Shown: in pieces, positions 39,828-47,658 of the stretch
Position numbering within the stretch: position 1 is the first letter of the stretch
Layout: each line of letters starts with the position of its first letter
NCBI RefSeq assembly: GCF_016892705.1
Contig: NZ_JAFEMB010000002.1
Coordinates: 186,001-250,000 of the forward strand
DNA length: 64,000 bases
DNA from: Microvirga pudoricolor
GTDB taxonomy: Bacteria; Pseudomonadota; Alphaproteobacteria; Rhizobiales; Beijerinckiaceae
Direction: 5' to 3'
Made by a program: the position numbers and the translations under genes
Notes under the pieces: model-generated
Told to the model about the DNA's origin: nothing
What the model saw: only the letters and a program-made list of their open reading frames with translations
Databases searched by the model: none

Positions 39828-40331
39828 TGATGACCTCCAAAGTTTTCGAGACCCTGGGGGGCCGGGCTTTTGTGCCTCGACAGCTTCAATGAAGCTAACG
39901 GACGTCCCATTTCCCCTGGTGCTCAACCGCCCGACTGATTTGTTCTTGGCGGCCGAACAACGACCGGGGTGCCCCCGTCGCGAATGTCACATTATCCAGG
40001 CAAGCCTGGCAGGCAACCGAATGGAGGCGGAAAACGGGCCGATCGAGGGCCTTTCTGGAACGATGTTGCATCAAAGCAACGTTCTGACGATACACTTTGG
40101 TGTGAACGGCCGTTCCATCGAATGGAATTTAACAAGCCGTTAAGATTTCAGGGCTTTTTGGAGGAAAGGCCATGCACCGAGCGAAGCCGATGGGGTGCAG
40201 GCCAGCCGGTTGCCGGCGGTCCACGCGGTCTTCTGCGGTCCCACGCGCCGTGGGACTCGGGTCACGGGAGAACCTCCGGCAGGGAGCGAATCCAGCTGCC
40301 GGAGGCGAGTCGCCTCGCCGGGTTTCGCCGC
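39828..40331. other. Gene-free region upstream of the porin
   Basis: This 504-bp stretch separates the porin start from the end of hppD. It holds a palindrome TTCCAT-CGA-ATGGAA (40113-40127), a TTAA-N7-TTAA site (40129-40143), and an inverted repeat CCTCCGGCAG...CTGCCGGAGG (40273-40305) close to the hppD end that may act as its terminator, though without a T-tract. I see no supported gene. Confidence 0.5.
40129..40143. promoter_or_regulatory. CtrA-like box (TTAA-N7-TTAA)
   Basis: The sequence TTAACAAGCCGTTAA matches the core CtrA consensus TTAA-N7-TTAA of alphaproteobacteria. It is about 300 bp upstream of the porin start. Binding by CtrA is inference; such short motifs also occur by chance, though less often in GC-rich DNA. 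Confidence 0.35.
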
Positions 40332-41447
40332 TCAGGCCTCGGCCGCCTTGAGGACACCGCGCCGGATCTGGTCCTCCTCGATCGATTCGAACAGGGCCTT
40401 GAAGTTGCCCTCGCCGAAGCCGTCGTCACCCTTGCGCTGGATGAACTCGAAGAAGATCGGCCCGATGGCGGTCTTGCCGAAGCGCTGGAGCAGGACCTTC
40501 GTGAAGCCGCCCTCGACCACGCCCTCGCCGTCGATGAGGATGCCGTTGCGCCGCAGCCGCTCCAGGGGCTCGCCGTGCTTGGGCAGGCGCTTGTCGATTC
40601 GGCCGTAGTAGATCTCGTTGGGGGCCGGCATGAATTCGAGGCCCGCCTCGATGAGCTGCTCGATGGACTCGTAGAGGTCCAGGGAACCCAGGGCCACGTG
40701 CTGGATGCCTTCGCCCTTGTACTCCTGGAGGTATTCCTCGATCTGGCCCGTCTCGCCTGCATCCTCGTTGATCGGGATGCGGATCTTGCCGTCGGGGCTG
40801 GTCATGGCCCTCGAATGCAGGCCCGTCATCTTGCCTTCGATGTCGAAGTAGCGAATCTGCCGGAAGTTGAAGAGCTTTTCGTAGAAGCCGGCCCACTCGT
40901 TCAGCCGTCCCCGGTACACGTTGTGGGTCAGATGGTCGATGTAGTGGAGGCCGACGCCCTTCGGCTTCGGGTCCGGCTCGCCGAGCCATTCGAAATCCAC
41001 GTCGTAGATGGAGCCCTTCTGGCCGTAGCGGTCGACCAGATAGATCTGGAGTCCACCGATTCCCTCGATCGCCGGGATGGCCAGCTCGTTGGCGCCGACC
41101 TTGATCTCCACGGGCTTCGCCCCAAGGGAGATGGCACGGTCGAAGGCCTGCTTGGCGTCGACCACCCGGAAAGCCATGGCGGGCGCGGACGGGCCATGGT
41201 CCTTGGCGAAGCGCTCCGCGAAGGATCCCGGCTCCGCGTTGAGGACGAAGTTGATGTCCCCCTGCCGGTAGAGGGTCACGTTCTTGGACCGATGCTTCGC
41301 CACGAGGCTGAAGCCCATGGTCTTGAACAGCCTGTCGAGTTCCTGCGGGTTCGGATGGCAATACTCCACGAACTCGAAACCGTCGGTTCCCATCGGGTTG
41401 TCATCCGAGATTGCCGGGGGCGGGGCGTCGTGCGGGAAAGGTCCCAT
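40332..41447 (-). CDS. hppD: 4-hydroxyphenylpyruvate dioxygenase
   Basis: This 371-residue Fe(II) enzyme converts 4-hydroxyphenylpyruvate to homogentisate in tyrosine breakdown. It has two VOC (glyoxalase-fold) domains. The iron ligands are seen as His in GLHYIDHLTHNVY, His in GIQHVALGSLD and Glu in IFFEFIQRKGDDGFGEGN. The start at 41447 has AGGAGGA 4 bp upstream. It is downstream of marR-maiA in the same direction, with a 61-bp gap. Confidence 0.95.
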   Translation of the reverse strand: MGPFPHDAPPPAISDDNPMGTDGFEFVEYCHPNPQELDRLFKTMGFSLVAKHRSKNVTLYRQGDINFVLNAEPGSFAERFAKDHGPSAPAMAFRVVDAKQAFDRAISLGAKPVEIKVGANELAIPAIEGIGGLQIYLVDRYGQKGSIYDVDFEWLGEPDPKPKGVGLHYIDHLTHNVYRGRLNEWAGFYEKLFNFRQIRYFDIEGKMTGLHSRAMTSPDGKIRIPINEDAGETGQIEEYLQEYKGEGIQHVALGSLDLYESIEQLIEAGLEFMPAPNEIYYGRIDKRLPKHGEPLERLRRNGILIDGEGVVEGGFTKVLLQRFGKTAIGPIFFEFIQRKGDDGFGEGNFKALFESIEEDQIRRGVLKAAEA

Positions 41448-41508
41448 GTCTTCCTCCTGTTTTTCGTCCGCCTCGAAGGAGGGCGGACGCGTCGTCACGG
41501 CCGGTCCG

Positions 41509-42135
41509 TCAGACCGCGTCCGGCTGGCGTTCCGGGGCGGCCTCACGAAAGGCGTCGAGTTCCGCGCAGGCGGCGTCGACCGCCACGATCCGCGGATAGT
41601 CCTCCAACGGCACGTCGAAGCGGCGCGCGTTGTAGACCTGCGGAATGATGTAGAGATCCGCGAGTGTCGGCCGGGACCCGAACGCGAAGGGGCCGGGGCG
41701 GATCATCGTTTCCAGGGCTTCGAAGCCCTGGCGGATCCAATGGGCGTACCAGGCCGACACGCCTGCCTGGTCCTGGCCGAGTCGGCTCTTCAGGTAACCG
41801 AGGACGCTCGTGTTGTTCAGGGGATGGATGTCGCAGCCGATCAAACTCGCGGCGGCGCGAACCCGGGAGCGCTCCAGCGGATCCGACGGGAGCAGCGGGG
41901 GATCCGGATGGACCTCCTCCAGGTATTCGAGAATCGCCGGCGACTGGGTGAGGATGATGTCGTCGACGGAAAGGACCGGCACGCGGCCCTGGGGATTCAC
42001 GGCCTTGTAGGCGACGCCCGTCTGCTCCCCTTTGAGAAGGTTGACCGGGATCGCGTCGTAGGACAGCCCCTTCAGGTGGAGGGCAATCCGGACTCGGTAG
42101 GCCGCCGAGGACCGAAAATAGCCGTAGAGCTTCAT
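41509..42135 (-). CDS. maiA: Maleylacetoacetate isomerase
   Basis: This 208-residue zeta-class glutathione transferase isomerises maleylacetoacetate to fumarylacetoacetate in tyrosine degradation. FRSSAAYRVRIALHLKG (about 7-23) contains the zeta signature SSxxYRVRIAL, followed by VNLLKGEQ and LTQSPAILEYLEE. The start overlaps the marR stop by ATGA, so the two are coupled. A glutathione-dependent isomerase agrees with hppD next door. Confidence 0.93.
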   Translation of the reverse strand: MKLYGYFRSSAAYRVRIALHLKGLSYDAIPVNLLKGEQTGVAYKAVNPQGRVPVLSVDDIILTQSPAILEYLEEVHPDPPLLPSDPLERSRVRAAASLIGCDIHPLNNTSVLGYLKSRLGQDQAGVSAWYAHWIRQGFEALETMIRPGPFAFGSRPTLADLYIIPQVYNARRFDVPLEDYPRIVAVDAACAELDAFREAAPERQPDAV

Positions 42136-42632
42136 GCCTCCTCTCCCGGCTCCGGACCGAGGGAGCGGGCATGGCGGCCGAGCTTGTCCACCAAGCCGAA
42201 GAAGGTCTTCTGTTCCTCGGGCGCCAACACGGACAGGAGACGCTCCTCGAAGGCCAGGGCCTCGGGGGCCAGGGCCACGTAGATCGCCCGTCCTTCCGGC
42301 GTCAGCTCGAGCAGTTCCTCGCGCCGGTCGTCCGCATTGGCCTTGCGCAGGACGAGGCCCCGCTTCTCCAGCACCGCGACAGCGCGGGAGACCGTGGATT
42401 TGTGCATGACGCCGTGATTGGCGATGTCGCGGGCGGTGCGGAACTCGTACTGCCCAAGGGTCACGATGATCCGCCAGCCGGGAATCGTGAGGCCGAAGCG
42501 CTTCTCGTAGATCTGCGAAAGGGCGTTCGCCGTCAGGGCCGCCAGGACGTTGACCCTGTAGGGCAGAAACTCTTCGAGGATCACCAGAGGCTGGGCTTCC
42601 TCCTGCTTTCGCAGTGCCGACCGACGCGCCAT
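42132..42632 (-). CDS. MarR-family transcriptional regulator of the tyrosine-catabolic genes
   Basis: This 166-residue protein has a MarR winged helix: LTIPGWRIIVTLGQYEFRT, the recognition helix region VMHKSTVSRAVAVLEKRGLV and the wing RKANADDRREELLELTPEGR. The start at 42632 has AGGTGGG upstream. It heads a marR-maiA-hppD gene order, and two GTTGC-N4-GCAAC palindromes lie just upstream of it. It probably represses this operon in response to an aromatic intermediate; the ligand is inference. Confidence 0.88.
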   Translation of the reverse strand: MARRSALRKQEEAQPLVILEEFLPYRVNVLAALTANALSQIYEKRFGLTIPGWRIIVTLGQYEFRTARDIANHGVMHKSTVSRAVAVLEKRGLVLRKANADDRREELLELTPEGRAIYVALAPEALAFEERLLSVLAPEEQKTFFGLVDKLGRHARSLGPEPGEEA

Positions 42633-42645
42633 CACCCACCTAACC

Positions 42646-42688
42646 GTTGCCGGTGCAACCAATAGATCACATTCGTTGCAAGAGCAAC
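42646..42688. promoter_or_regulatory. Pair of MarR operators (GTTGC-N4-GCAAC)
   Basis: Two perfect inverted repeats with identical arms lie at 42646-42659 and 42675-42688, their centres 29 bp apart. The first is 13 bp before the marR start codon. Identity of arms and spacing, and the position between the regulator and its divergent neighbour region, support autoregulation. Confidence 0.6.
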
Positions 42689-42821
42689 TAGATCGCCCGG
42701 GGGCTTGGGCAAGACCTGGTGGGAAAGAAGAGAGGGCCGGGCGCGGCCGGACGGACCCGTTCGAGGTCAGTTGGGGCGGGAACGGAGGCCGCGCCGGGTG
42801 GGCGCGGCCTCCGCCGGTCGA

Positions 42822-43925
42822 TCAGGAGCGCCCGCGCGTCCGGATCATGAAGGTGTCGAAGGCGTATTCGTTGAGCTGCCACCAGGGCAGCACGTCCGTC
42901 CGGTAGGCGACGACCGAATCGTAGGCTTTCTTGAAGTCCGCGTTCTTGGCGGAGAGCTCGCCGTAGACCTCGTTGGCGGCCTTGAGGGAGGCTTCCATGA
43001 TGGGCTGCGAGAAGGTGCGCAGCTCGGCCCCGGCGCCGATCATGCGGCGGAGCGCCTGCCCGTTCACGGCATCGTATTTCTCCAGCATCCATCCGTTGGC
43101 GGCGGCGGAGGCCTGCGCCAGGATCGCCTGGTAGGTCTTCGGCAGCTCGTTCCATTTCTGCTGGTTGACCAGGAGGTGGAGCATGGCGCCGCCCTCCCAC
43201 CAGCCCGGCGCATAATAATATTTCGCGACCTTCAGAAAGCCGAGCTTCTCGTCGTCATAGGGGCCCACGAATTCGGCCGCGTCCAGGGTGCCGCGCTCCA
43301 GCGCCGGGTAGACGTCGCCAGGGGCGATCTGCTGCGGCACGACGCCGAGCTTGGTCAGAACCGTCCCGCCCAGGCCGCCGATGCGGAACTTCAGGCCGTT
43401 CAGGTCCGCGACTTCCTTGATCTCCTTGCGGAAGAAGCCGCCCATCTGGGTGCCGGAATTGCCGCAGGCGAATCCCACGCAGTTGTAACGCGCCAGAACC
43501 TCGTTGATGATTTCGCGCCCGCCGCCGAAGGCCCACCAGGAGTTCTGCTGGCGCGCATTGAGGGTGAAGGGCAGGTTTGTGGCGATCGCCAGCGAAGGCT
43601 CCTTGCCGATGTAGTAATAGGTCGGCGTATGGGCGCATTCGACGGCGCCGTTCTGCACGGCGTCCATGGCCTGAAGGCCGCCGACGATCTCGCCTGGGGC
43701 GAAAACCTGGATCTGGAACTTGTTGTCCGTGGCGTCCGCCACGTACTTGGCGAAGGTCTGGGCGGTTCCGAAGATCGTATCGAGGGATTTCGGGAAGCTC
43801 GATGTCAGGCGCCAGCGAATCTCGGGCGCCGATTGGGCGATCGCCGGAGCGGCGACGGTGGTCGCGGCGGCGGCAAGGCCCGCTCCCGTCAGGAAGCTAC
43901 GTCGTTTCATAGTAGGGGTCGTCAT
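42822..43925 (-). CDS. TRAP transporter substrate-binding protein (DctP family)
   Basis: This 367-residue periplasmic protein begins with a Tat signal (MKRRSFLTGAGLAAAATTVA, cleaved after AIAQ). The DctP fold follows with WRLTSSFPKSLDTIFG, the conserved arginine in LNGLKFRIGGLGG, and VYPALERGTLDAAEFVGPYDDEKLG. The last segment resembles the mannitol and keto-acid binding subgroup. The start at 43925 has GGAGG 8 bp upstream. No TRAP membrane genes (dctQ, dctM) are present in the window, so its partners must be encoded elsewhere. It is divergent from the FAH gene. Confidence 0.9.
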   Translation of the reverse strand: MTTPTMKRRSFLTGAGLAAAATTVAAPAIAQSAPEIRWRLTSSFPKSLDTIFGTAQTFAKYVADATDNKFQIQVFAPGEIVGGLQAMDAVQNGAVECAHTPTYYYIGKEPSLAIATNLPFTLNARQQNSWWAFGGGREIINEVLARYNCVGFACGNSGTQMGGFFRKEIKEVADLNGLKFRIGGLGGTVLTKLGVVPQQIAPGDVYPALERGTLDAAEFVGPYDDEKLGFLKVAKYYYAPGWWEGGAMLHLLVNQQKWNELPKTYQAILAQASAAANGWMLEKYDAVNGQALRRMIGAGAELRTFSQPIMEASLKAANEVYGELSAKNADFKKAYDSVVAYRTDVLPWWQLNEYAFDTFMIRTRGRS

Positions 43926-43986
43926 GGGCTTAACCTCCGTCATATTTTGGGTGGTGCGTTCAACGAAACGAAACCGGCTGGTGAGA

Positions 43987-45006
43987 ATGAAACTATCGTC
44001 CCTCAAGCAAGGCCGTGACGGCCGACTCGTCGTCGTCTCCCGCGACCTGACCCGTGCAACAGATGCTTTTTTCATTGTTCCGACATTGCAACAAGCCCTG
44101 GATGATTGGGAAAAGGTCGAACCCCGCCTGCGCGATCTGGCGGAGGAACTCGAGCACGGTTCGGTTCCGACTTTCCGCTTCCACGAGCACGACTGCGCGT
44201 CTCCCCTGCCCCGCGCCTATCAATGGGCCGACGGCTCGGCTTACGTGAACCATGTCGATCTGGTGCGCAAAGCCCGCGGGGCCGAGATGCCTGCCTCCTT
44301 CTGGACCGATCCCCTGATGTATCAGGGCGGCTCCGACTCCTTCCTGGCGCCCCGCGACCCGATCCTGATGGACGACGAGGCGCACGGGATCGATTTCGAG
44401 GGCGAGGTTGCCGTGATCACGGGCGACGTGCCCATGGGAGCCACCCCAGACGAGGCGGCGTCGCAGATCCGGCTCGTTGTGCTGGTCAACGACGTCTCCC
44501 TGCGCAACCTCATTCCGGGCGAGCTCGCCAAGGGCTTCGGCTTCTTCCAGTCCAAGCCCTCCTCCGCCCTCTCGCCCACCGCCGTGACCCCGGACGAACT
44601 CGGGGATGCGTGGGATGGCCGCAAGCTCCACCTCCCCCTGCGCTCGACCCTGAACGGCAAGCCGTTCGGCTGCCCCGACGCGGGCACCGACATGACCTTC
44701 GACTTCGGAACCCTCATCAGCCACGCGGCCAGGACCCGCCCGCTGGCCGCCGGCACCGTCGTGGGCTCCGGCACGGTTTCCAACCGGGACACGGACGGAG
44801 GCCCTGGCCGTCCCATTTCCGAGGGCGGGGTCGGCTATTCGTGCATCGCCGAGCAGCGCACCGTCGAGACCCTCCGAAACGGGTCCGCCACAACCCCGTT
44901 CCTGAGCTTCGGCGATACCGTCCGCATCGAGATGAAGGACAAGGGCGGGCACACGATCTTCGGCGCCATCGAGCAGCAGGTCGTCGCTTACGAGCGCGAG
45001 GTGTAG
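43987..45006 (+). CDS. Fumarylacetoacetate hydrolase family protein
   Basis: This 339-residue protein has a C-terminal FAH fold. The metal ligands are expected in GIDFEGEVAVITGDV (Glu) and VVLVNDVSLRN (Asp), and KGFGFFQSKPSSALSP and GTVVGSGTVSNRD are family motifs. Next to hppD and maiA it is the likely last enzyme of tyrosine breakdown, splitting fumarylacetoacetate to fumarate and acetoacetate, although the long N-terminal region resembles a bacterial subgroup rather than eukaryotic FAH. The ATG at 43987 has only a weak ribosome site. Confidence 0.88.
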   Translation: MKLSSLKQGRDGRLVVVSRDLTRATDAFFIVPTLQQALDDWEKVEPRLRDLAEELEHGSVPTFRFHEHDCASPLPRAYQWADGSAYVNHVDLVRKARGAEMPASFWTDPLMYQGGSDSFLAPRDPILMDDEAHGIDFEGEVAVITGDVPMGATPDEAASQIRLVVLVNDVSLRNLIPGELAKGFGFFQSKPSSALSPTAVTPDELGDAWDGRKLHLPLRSTLNGKPFGCPDAGTDMTFDFGTLISHAARTRPLAAGTVVGSGTVSNRDTDGGPGRPISEGGVGYSCIAEQRTVETLRNGSATTPFLSFGDTVRIEMKDKGGHTIFGAIEQQVVAYEREV

Positions 45007-45052
45007 GGCCTCCCTTCTCCCGCCTTTCGAGCCGCCGAGGCCAAGCGAAACC

Positions 45053-45079
45053 TTGACTCCATGATATTGGACGGATAAT
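45053..45079 (+). promoter_or_regulatory. Promoter of the XRE-cupin gene
   Basis: TTGACT (45053-45058) and GATAAT (45074-45079) are separated by 15 bp. The ATG is only 8 bp after the -10, so the transcript would begin at or within one or two bases of the start codon. Confidence 0.55.
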
Positions 45080-45091
45080 CCAATATCATGG
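45059..45091. promoter_or_regulatory. Perfect 13-bp-arm palindrome over promoter and start codon
   Basis: The arms CCATGATATTGGA and TCCAATATCATGG flank a 7-nt spacer CGGATAA. The -10 lies in the spacer region and the start codon (45088-45090) lies in the right arm. It is the likely operator of the adjacent XRE regulator. Confidence 0.75.
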
Positions 45092-45690
45092 AAAACAGTC
45101 AGGACATCAACGCGCGCATCGCCGGCCGCTTGCGGGGCCTTCGCCTCGAGCAGGGTCTGACCCTGGAAGGACTCGCGGACCGGACGGGTGTCAGCCGCTC
45201 CATGCTGTCCCTCATCGAGCGCGGCGAAAGCAGTCCCACCGCGGCGATCCTCGACCGGCTGGCGTCCGGCCTCGGGATCGCCCTGGCATCCCTGTTCGCG
45301 GACGAGAAACGTCCCGATGCATCGCCCTTGGCGCGTCATGCCGATCAGACGGTCTGGCAGGACCCCGGCAGCGGCTACCTGCGCCGGGCTCTCTCGGCGC
45401 CCGGTTATCCTTCGCCCATCGAGCTTGCGGAAGTCCGTCTGCCCGCAGACGCGCGGGTCGCCTACGAGGCCGCCGCCCATCCACGCGGTCTCGGCCAGCA
45501 GATTTGGCTCATCGAGGGCCGATTGGACCTCACGGGCGACGGCCGAACCTTCAGCCTCGAGGCGGGCGACTGCCTTTCCATGCACTTGGACGCGCCGACG
45601 ATCTTCCACAATCCCGGCCCTCGGGAGGCGCGCTATCTCGTGGCCATCGCCAGGGATCCGCGCCATGCGTCGCCGAGCCACTCATCCTGA
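45088..45690 (+). CDS. XRE-family regulator with C-terminal cupin domain
   Basis: This 200-residue protein has an HTH (about 11-65: LRGLRLEQGLTLEGLADRTG, SRSMLSLIERGESSPT) and a C-terminal cupin sensor domain (about 110-190, LTGDGRTFSLEAGDCLSMHLD and a final HNPGPREARYLV). Such regulators usually control amino-acid, polyamine or detoxification genes. The ATG has no ribosome site and sits 8 bp after the -10, so translation is probably leaderless. A perfect palindrome covers the promoter, pointing to autorepression. A GNAT gene follows 10 bp downstream. Confidence 0.9.
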   Translation: MENSQDINARIAGRLRGLRLEQGLTLEGLADRTGVSRSMLSLIERGESSPTAAILDRLASGLGIALASLFADEKRPDASPLARHADQTVWQDPGSGYLRRALSAPGYPSPIELAEVRLPADARVAYEAAAHPRGLGQQIWLIEGRLDLTGDGRTFSLEAGDCLSMHLDAPTIFHNPGPREARYLVAIARDPRHASPSHSS

Positions 45691-45700
45691 TGAGGCTTCC

Positions 45701-46270
45701 ATGAAAGAGCACACCAAGGCCCGATCCGTCACCGGGAGCACGATTCGCGTTGCGGCCCTCACCTCGCAGGAAGCCATGTCGGCGATCGGTGCCCTCTCGG
45801 CGGTGCTGATGGACTGCGTCGAAGGAGGCGCATCGGTGAGCTTCATGACCCCGCTCACCCGGGAGCGCGCCGAGGCCTTCTGGCGGGGGGTGGCCGATGG
45901 CGTGGAACGTGGCGGCCGCCTTCTGCTCGCGGCCCAGGACGAGGCGGACGGCAGCATCGTCGGCACCGTGCAGGTCGTCTTCGCCGAGCCCGAGAACCAG
46001 CCCCACCGGGCGGACATCGCCAAGATGCTGGTGCACCGTCGGGCGCGACGGCGGGGGGTGGGCGCCATGCTCATGCGCGCCGCCGAACAGGCAGCCGGCG
46101 CAGCGGGCAAGTCCCTGCTCGTGCTCGATACGGTGACGGGAGGCGACGCGGAGCGCCTCTACGCGCGGCTGGGATGGACCAGACTGGGCGTCATCCCGGA
46201 CTACGCCCTCTGGCCCCAGGGTGGTCTGTGCGACACGACCGTCTTTTACAAGCGGGTCGCGCACGATTGA
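45701..46270 (+). CDS. GNAT-family N-acetyltransferase
   Basis: This 189-residue protein has the GNAT fold. VGTVQVVFAEPENQPHRADIAKMLVHRRARRRGVGAML contains the acetyl-CoA loop RRRGVG (about 120-125), and LLVLDTVTGGDAERLYARLGW is motif B. This form resembles small-molecule or antibiotic acetyltransferases of the bacilysin/streptothricin type, but the substrate is unknown. It follows the XRE-cupin gene by 10 bp and is probably its regulated partner. Confidence 0.87.
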   Translation: MKEHTKARSVTGSTIRVAALTSQEAMSAIGALSAVLMDCVEGGASVSFMTPLTRERAEAFWRGVADGVERGGRLLLAAQDEADGSIVGTVQVVFAEPENQPHRADIAKMLVHRRARRRGVGAMLMRAAEQAAGAAGKSLLVLDTVTGGDAERLYARLGWTRLGVIPDYALWPQGGLCDTTVFYKRVAHD

Positions 46271-46475
46271 ACACTTCGTCCGAAGGGAAATATCTAAGGT
46301 TGCATTAACGAAGTTTTCAACAGTGAATCCGATTGCTAATTCGGGAGATAGACTGCAAACTCAAGTCTAACTGGCGGCCACGATCGGTCTAAAATGCCGA
46401 TCTATTAACCTAAAGTTGAGGTGGCGTCCGCTATCTCCGGCTCCTAAGTGGCTTGCGGGAGCGTGGCAGGGATTA

Positions 46476-46616
46476 ATGATGGATGAGCCCGACGAGGAGA
46501 GGAACTCGTTCTACAGTTTCCTGTCCAGCAGCTGGCTCGGCGTCTGGATCAACCGGTTCGCCTTCGCCTGTGGCTTGGTCTTCCTGATCGTCGCCCTCAT
46601 CCAAGCCGGACATTGA
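46476..46616 (+). CDS. Very small hypothetical membrane protein
   Basis: The start MMDEPDEERNSFYSFL gives 46 residues with an acidic N-terminus and one membrane helix (about 27-44, FAFACGLVFLIVALIQ). AGGGA lies upstream of the ATG; a longer reading from 46416 adds 20 residues without support. The 205 bp upstream are A+T-rich and contain TTAA-N7-TTGA (46405-46419), a near CtrA-box. I do not recognise the family. Another single-helix protein of almost equal size follows at 46789. Confidence 0.5.
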   Translation: MMDEPDEERNSFYSFLSSSWLGVWINRFAFACGLVFLIVALIQAGH

Positions 46617-46788
46617 CCGGCCGAGATTCCACGTCGCCCCCCGATTGCCGCGAGTGTGCGCTCGCTCACGCCACCATGGCGGCGATGCCGGTAACGTTGC
46701 GGCAGTTGAAGGTTGGCACTCGAGGCCGGACGGCTTCCCGCCGGTTCCCGGACGAAGCGGCGAACCGATGCGAGAAGGAGAGCGCATC

Positions 46789-46926
46789 ATGGAACAGATC
46801 CAGTCCCGCGACACGCTGGAATCCGCCGAGAAGGACTTGACGTCCTACGAACGCGAACCGGTCTCCGTCTGGGCATTCTTCGGCGTCGGCCTTGCCATCG
46901 GGTTGCTGTTCATCTCGATGATCTGA
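46789..46926 (+). CDS. Very small hypothetical membrane protein
   Basis: AAGGAG 8 bp before the ATG gives a clear start for this 45-residue protein (MEQIQSRDTLESAEKDL). A charged N-terminal half is followed by one C-terminal membrane helix (about 28-45, VWAFFGVGLAIGLLFISM). It is followed by a strong hairpin terminator. No family is recognised. Confidence 0.55.
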   Translation: MEQIQSRDTLESAEKDLTSYEREPVSVWAFFGVGLAIGLLFISMI

Positions 46927-46968
46927 CGAAGCGACCGGCATTCCGGGCCTCGACGGCCCACTAACGAG

Positions 46969-46998
46969 AAAGGGCCGCCCGTCGCCGGGCGGCCCTTT
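46969..46998. terminator. Bidirectional hairpin terminator
   Basis: A perfect 13-bp stem AAAGGGCCGCCCG/CGGGCGGCCCTTT with a TCGC loop lies between the small membrane protein gene and the DUF4142 gene, which converge on it. The T-tracts are short on both sides. Confidence 0.8.
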
Positions 46999-47030
46999 CT
47001 GTCGAGAGGATCCTTCTCGAACGGTTGATA

Positions 47031-47561
47031 TCACATCGCCCTGGGAGCAGCGCCGGTCATCGACTGGACGTGATCCAGGTGCATCTGGAGGGTGGGCAGG
47101 GTCTCCTTCGCGAAGACCACCATCTGGGCGTCGTCACCCGTGTTGGAATAGCTCGTGAACAGGGCCACGGCCTCCTGGTGCGCCGCAAGCTGGGCCTGGA
47201 GATAGGCGGCGTTGAAGTCGGATGCCGTGCGGACGCTGTCGAGCATGGCCTGATGCTTGTCGTTCAGCATCGGACGCGGCGGCGTGATGCCCGAAGCGCG
47301 GGCGGCGGCCATCATCTTGCGGCCGGCCATGTTGTGGTCCCGGATCATCTGCTGCGCGAAGCGGCGCACCTCGGGGTCGCGCGAGCGCTGGAGGGCCAAG
47401 CGGCTCGACTGGATCTCGAAGGTGTTCGATGAGGTCGCCGACGGCACGAACTGGGCCGTCGAGACGACGGCCACGGGCGGCGGGGCGGATGTCATAGGGG
47501 TCATGCAGCCGGCGAGGCCGAGCGCCAGGACACCGGAGACGAGGGCAACTTTCAGGTTCAT
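47031..47561 (-). CDS. DUF4142 lipoprotein (ferritin-like helical)
   Basis: This 176-residue protein has a lipobox LGLAGC (cysteine at about 19) and a helical domain matching DUF4142: FEIQSSRLALQRSRDPEVRRFAQQMIRDHNMAG, followed by AYLQAQLAAHQEAVALFTSYSNTGDD and LPTLQMHLDHVQSM. The family forms ferritin-like four-helix bundles in the periplasm; the function is uncertain. The start at 47561 has GAGGAAATT upstream. Confidence 0.85.
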   Translation of the reverse strand: MNLKVALVSGVLALGLAGCMTPMTSAPPPVAVVSTAQFVPSATSSNTFEIQSSRLALQRSRDPEVRRFAQQMIRDHNMAGRKMMAAARASGITPPRPMLNDKHQAMLDSVRTASDFNAAYLQAQLAAHQEAVALFTSYSNTGDDAQMVVFAKETLPTLQMHLDHVQSMTGAAPRAM

Positions 47562-47658
47562 GGGAATTTCCTCACGCGGTTCGACGTTGGGTGTCGAGCG
47601 GACACTCAAGAACGGAACAAGATCATCTCCGGTTCCTGGGCCCTGTGAGAAAGTTTTT

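Noticed and set aside
40172-40351. 59-codon plus-strand ORF with a good GGAGG site before hppD
   Set aside because: The product is almost only Arg, Pro, Gly and Ser, and its end overlaps hppD on the other strand. The ribosome site alone is not enough.
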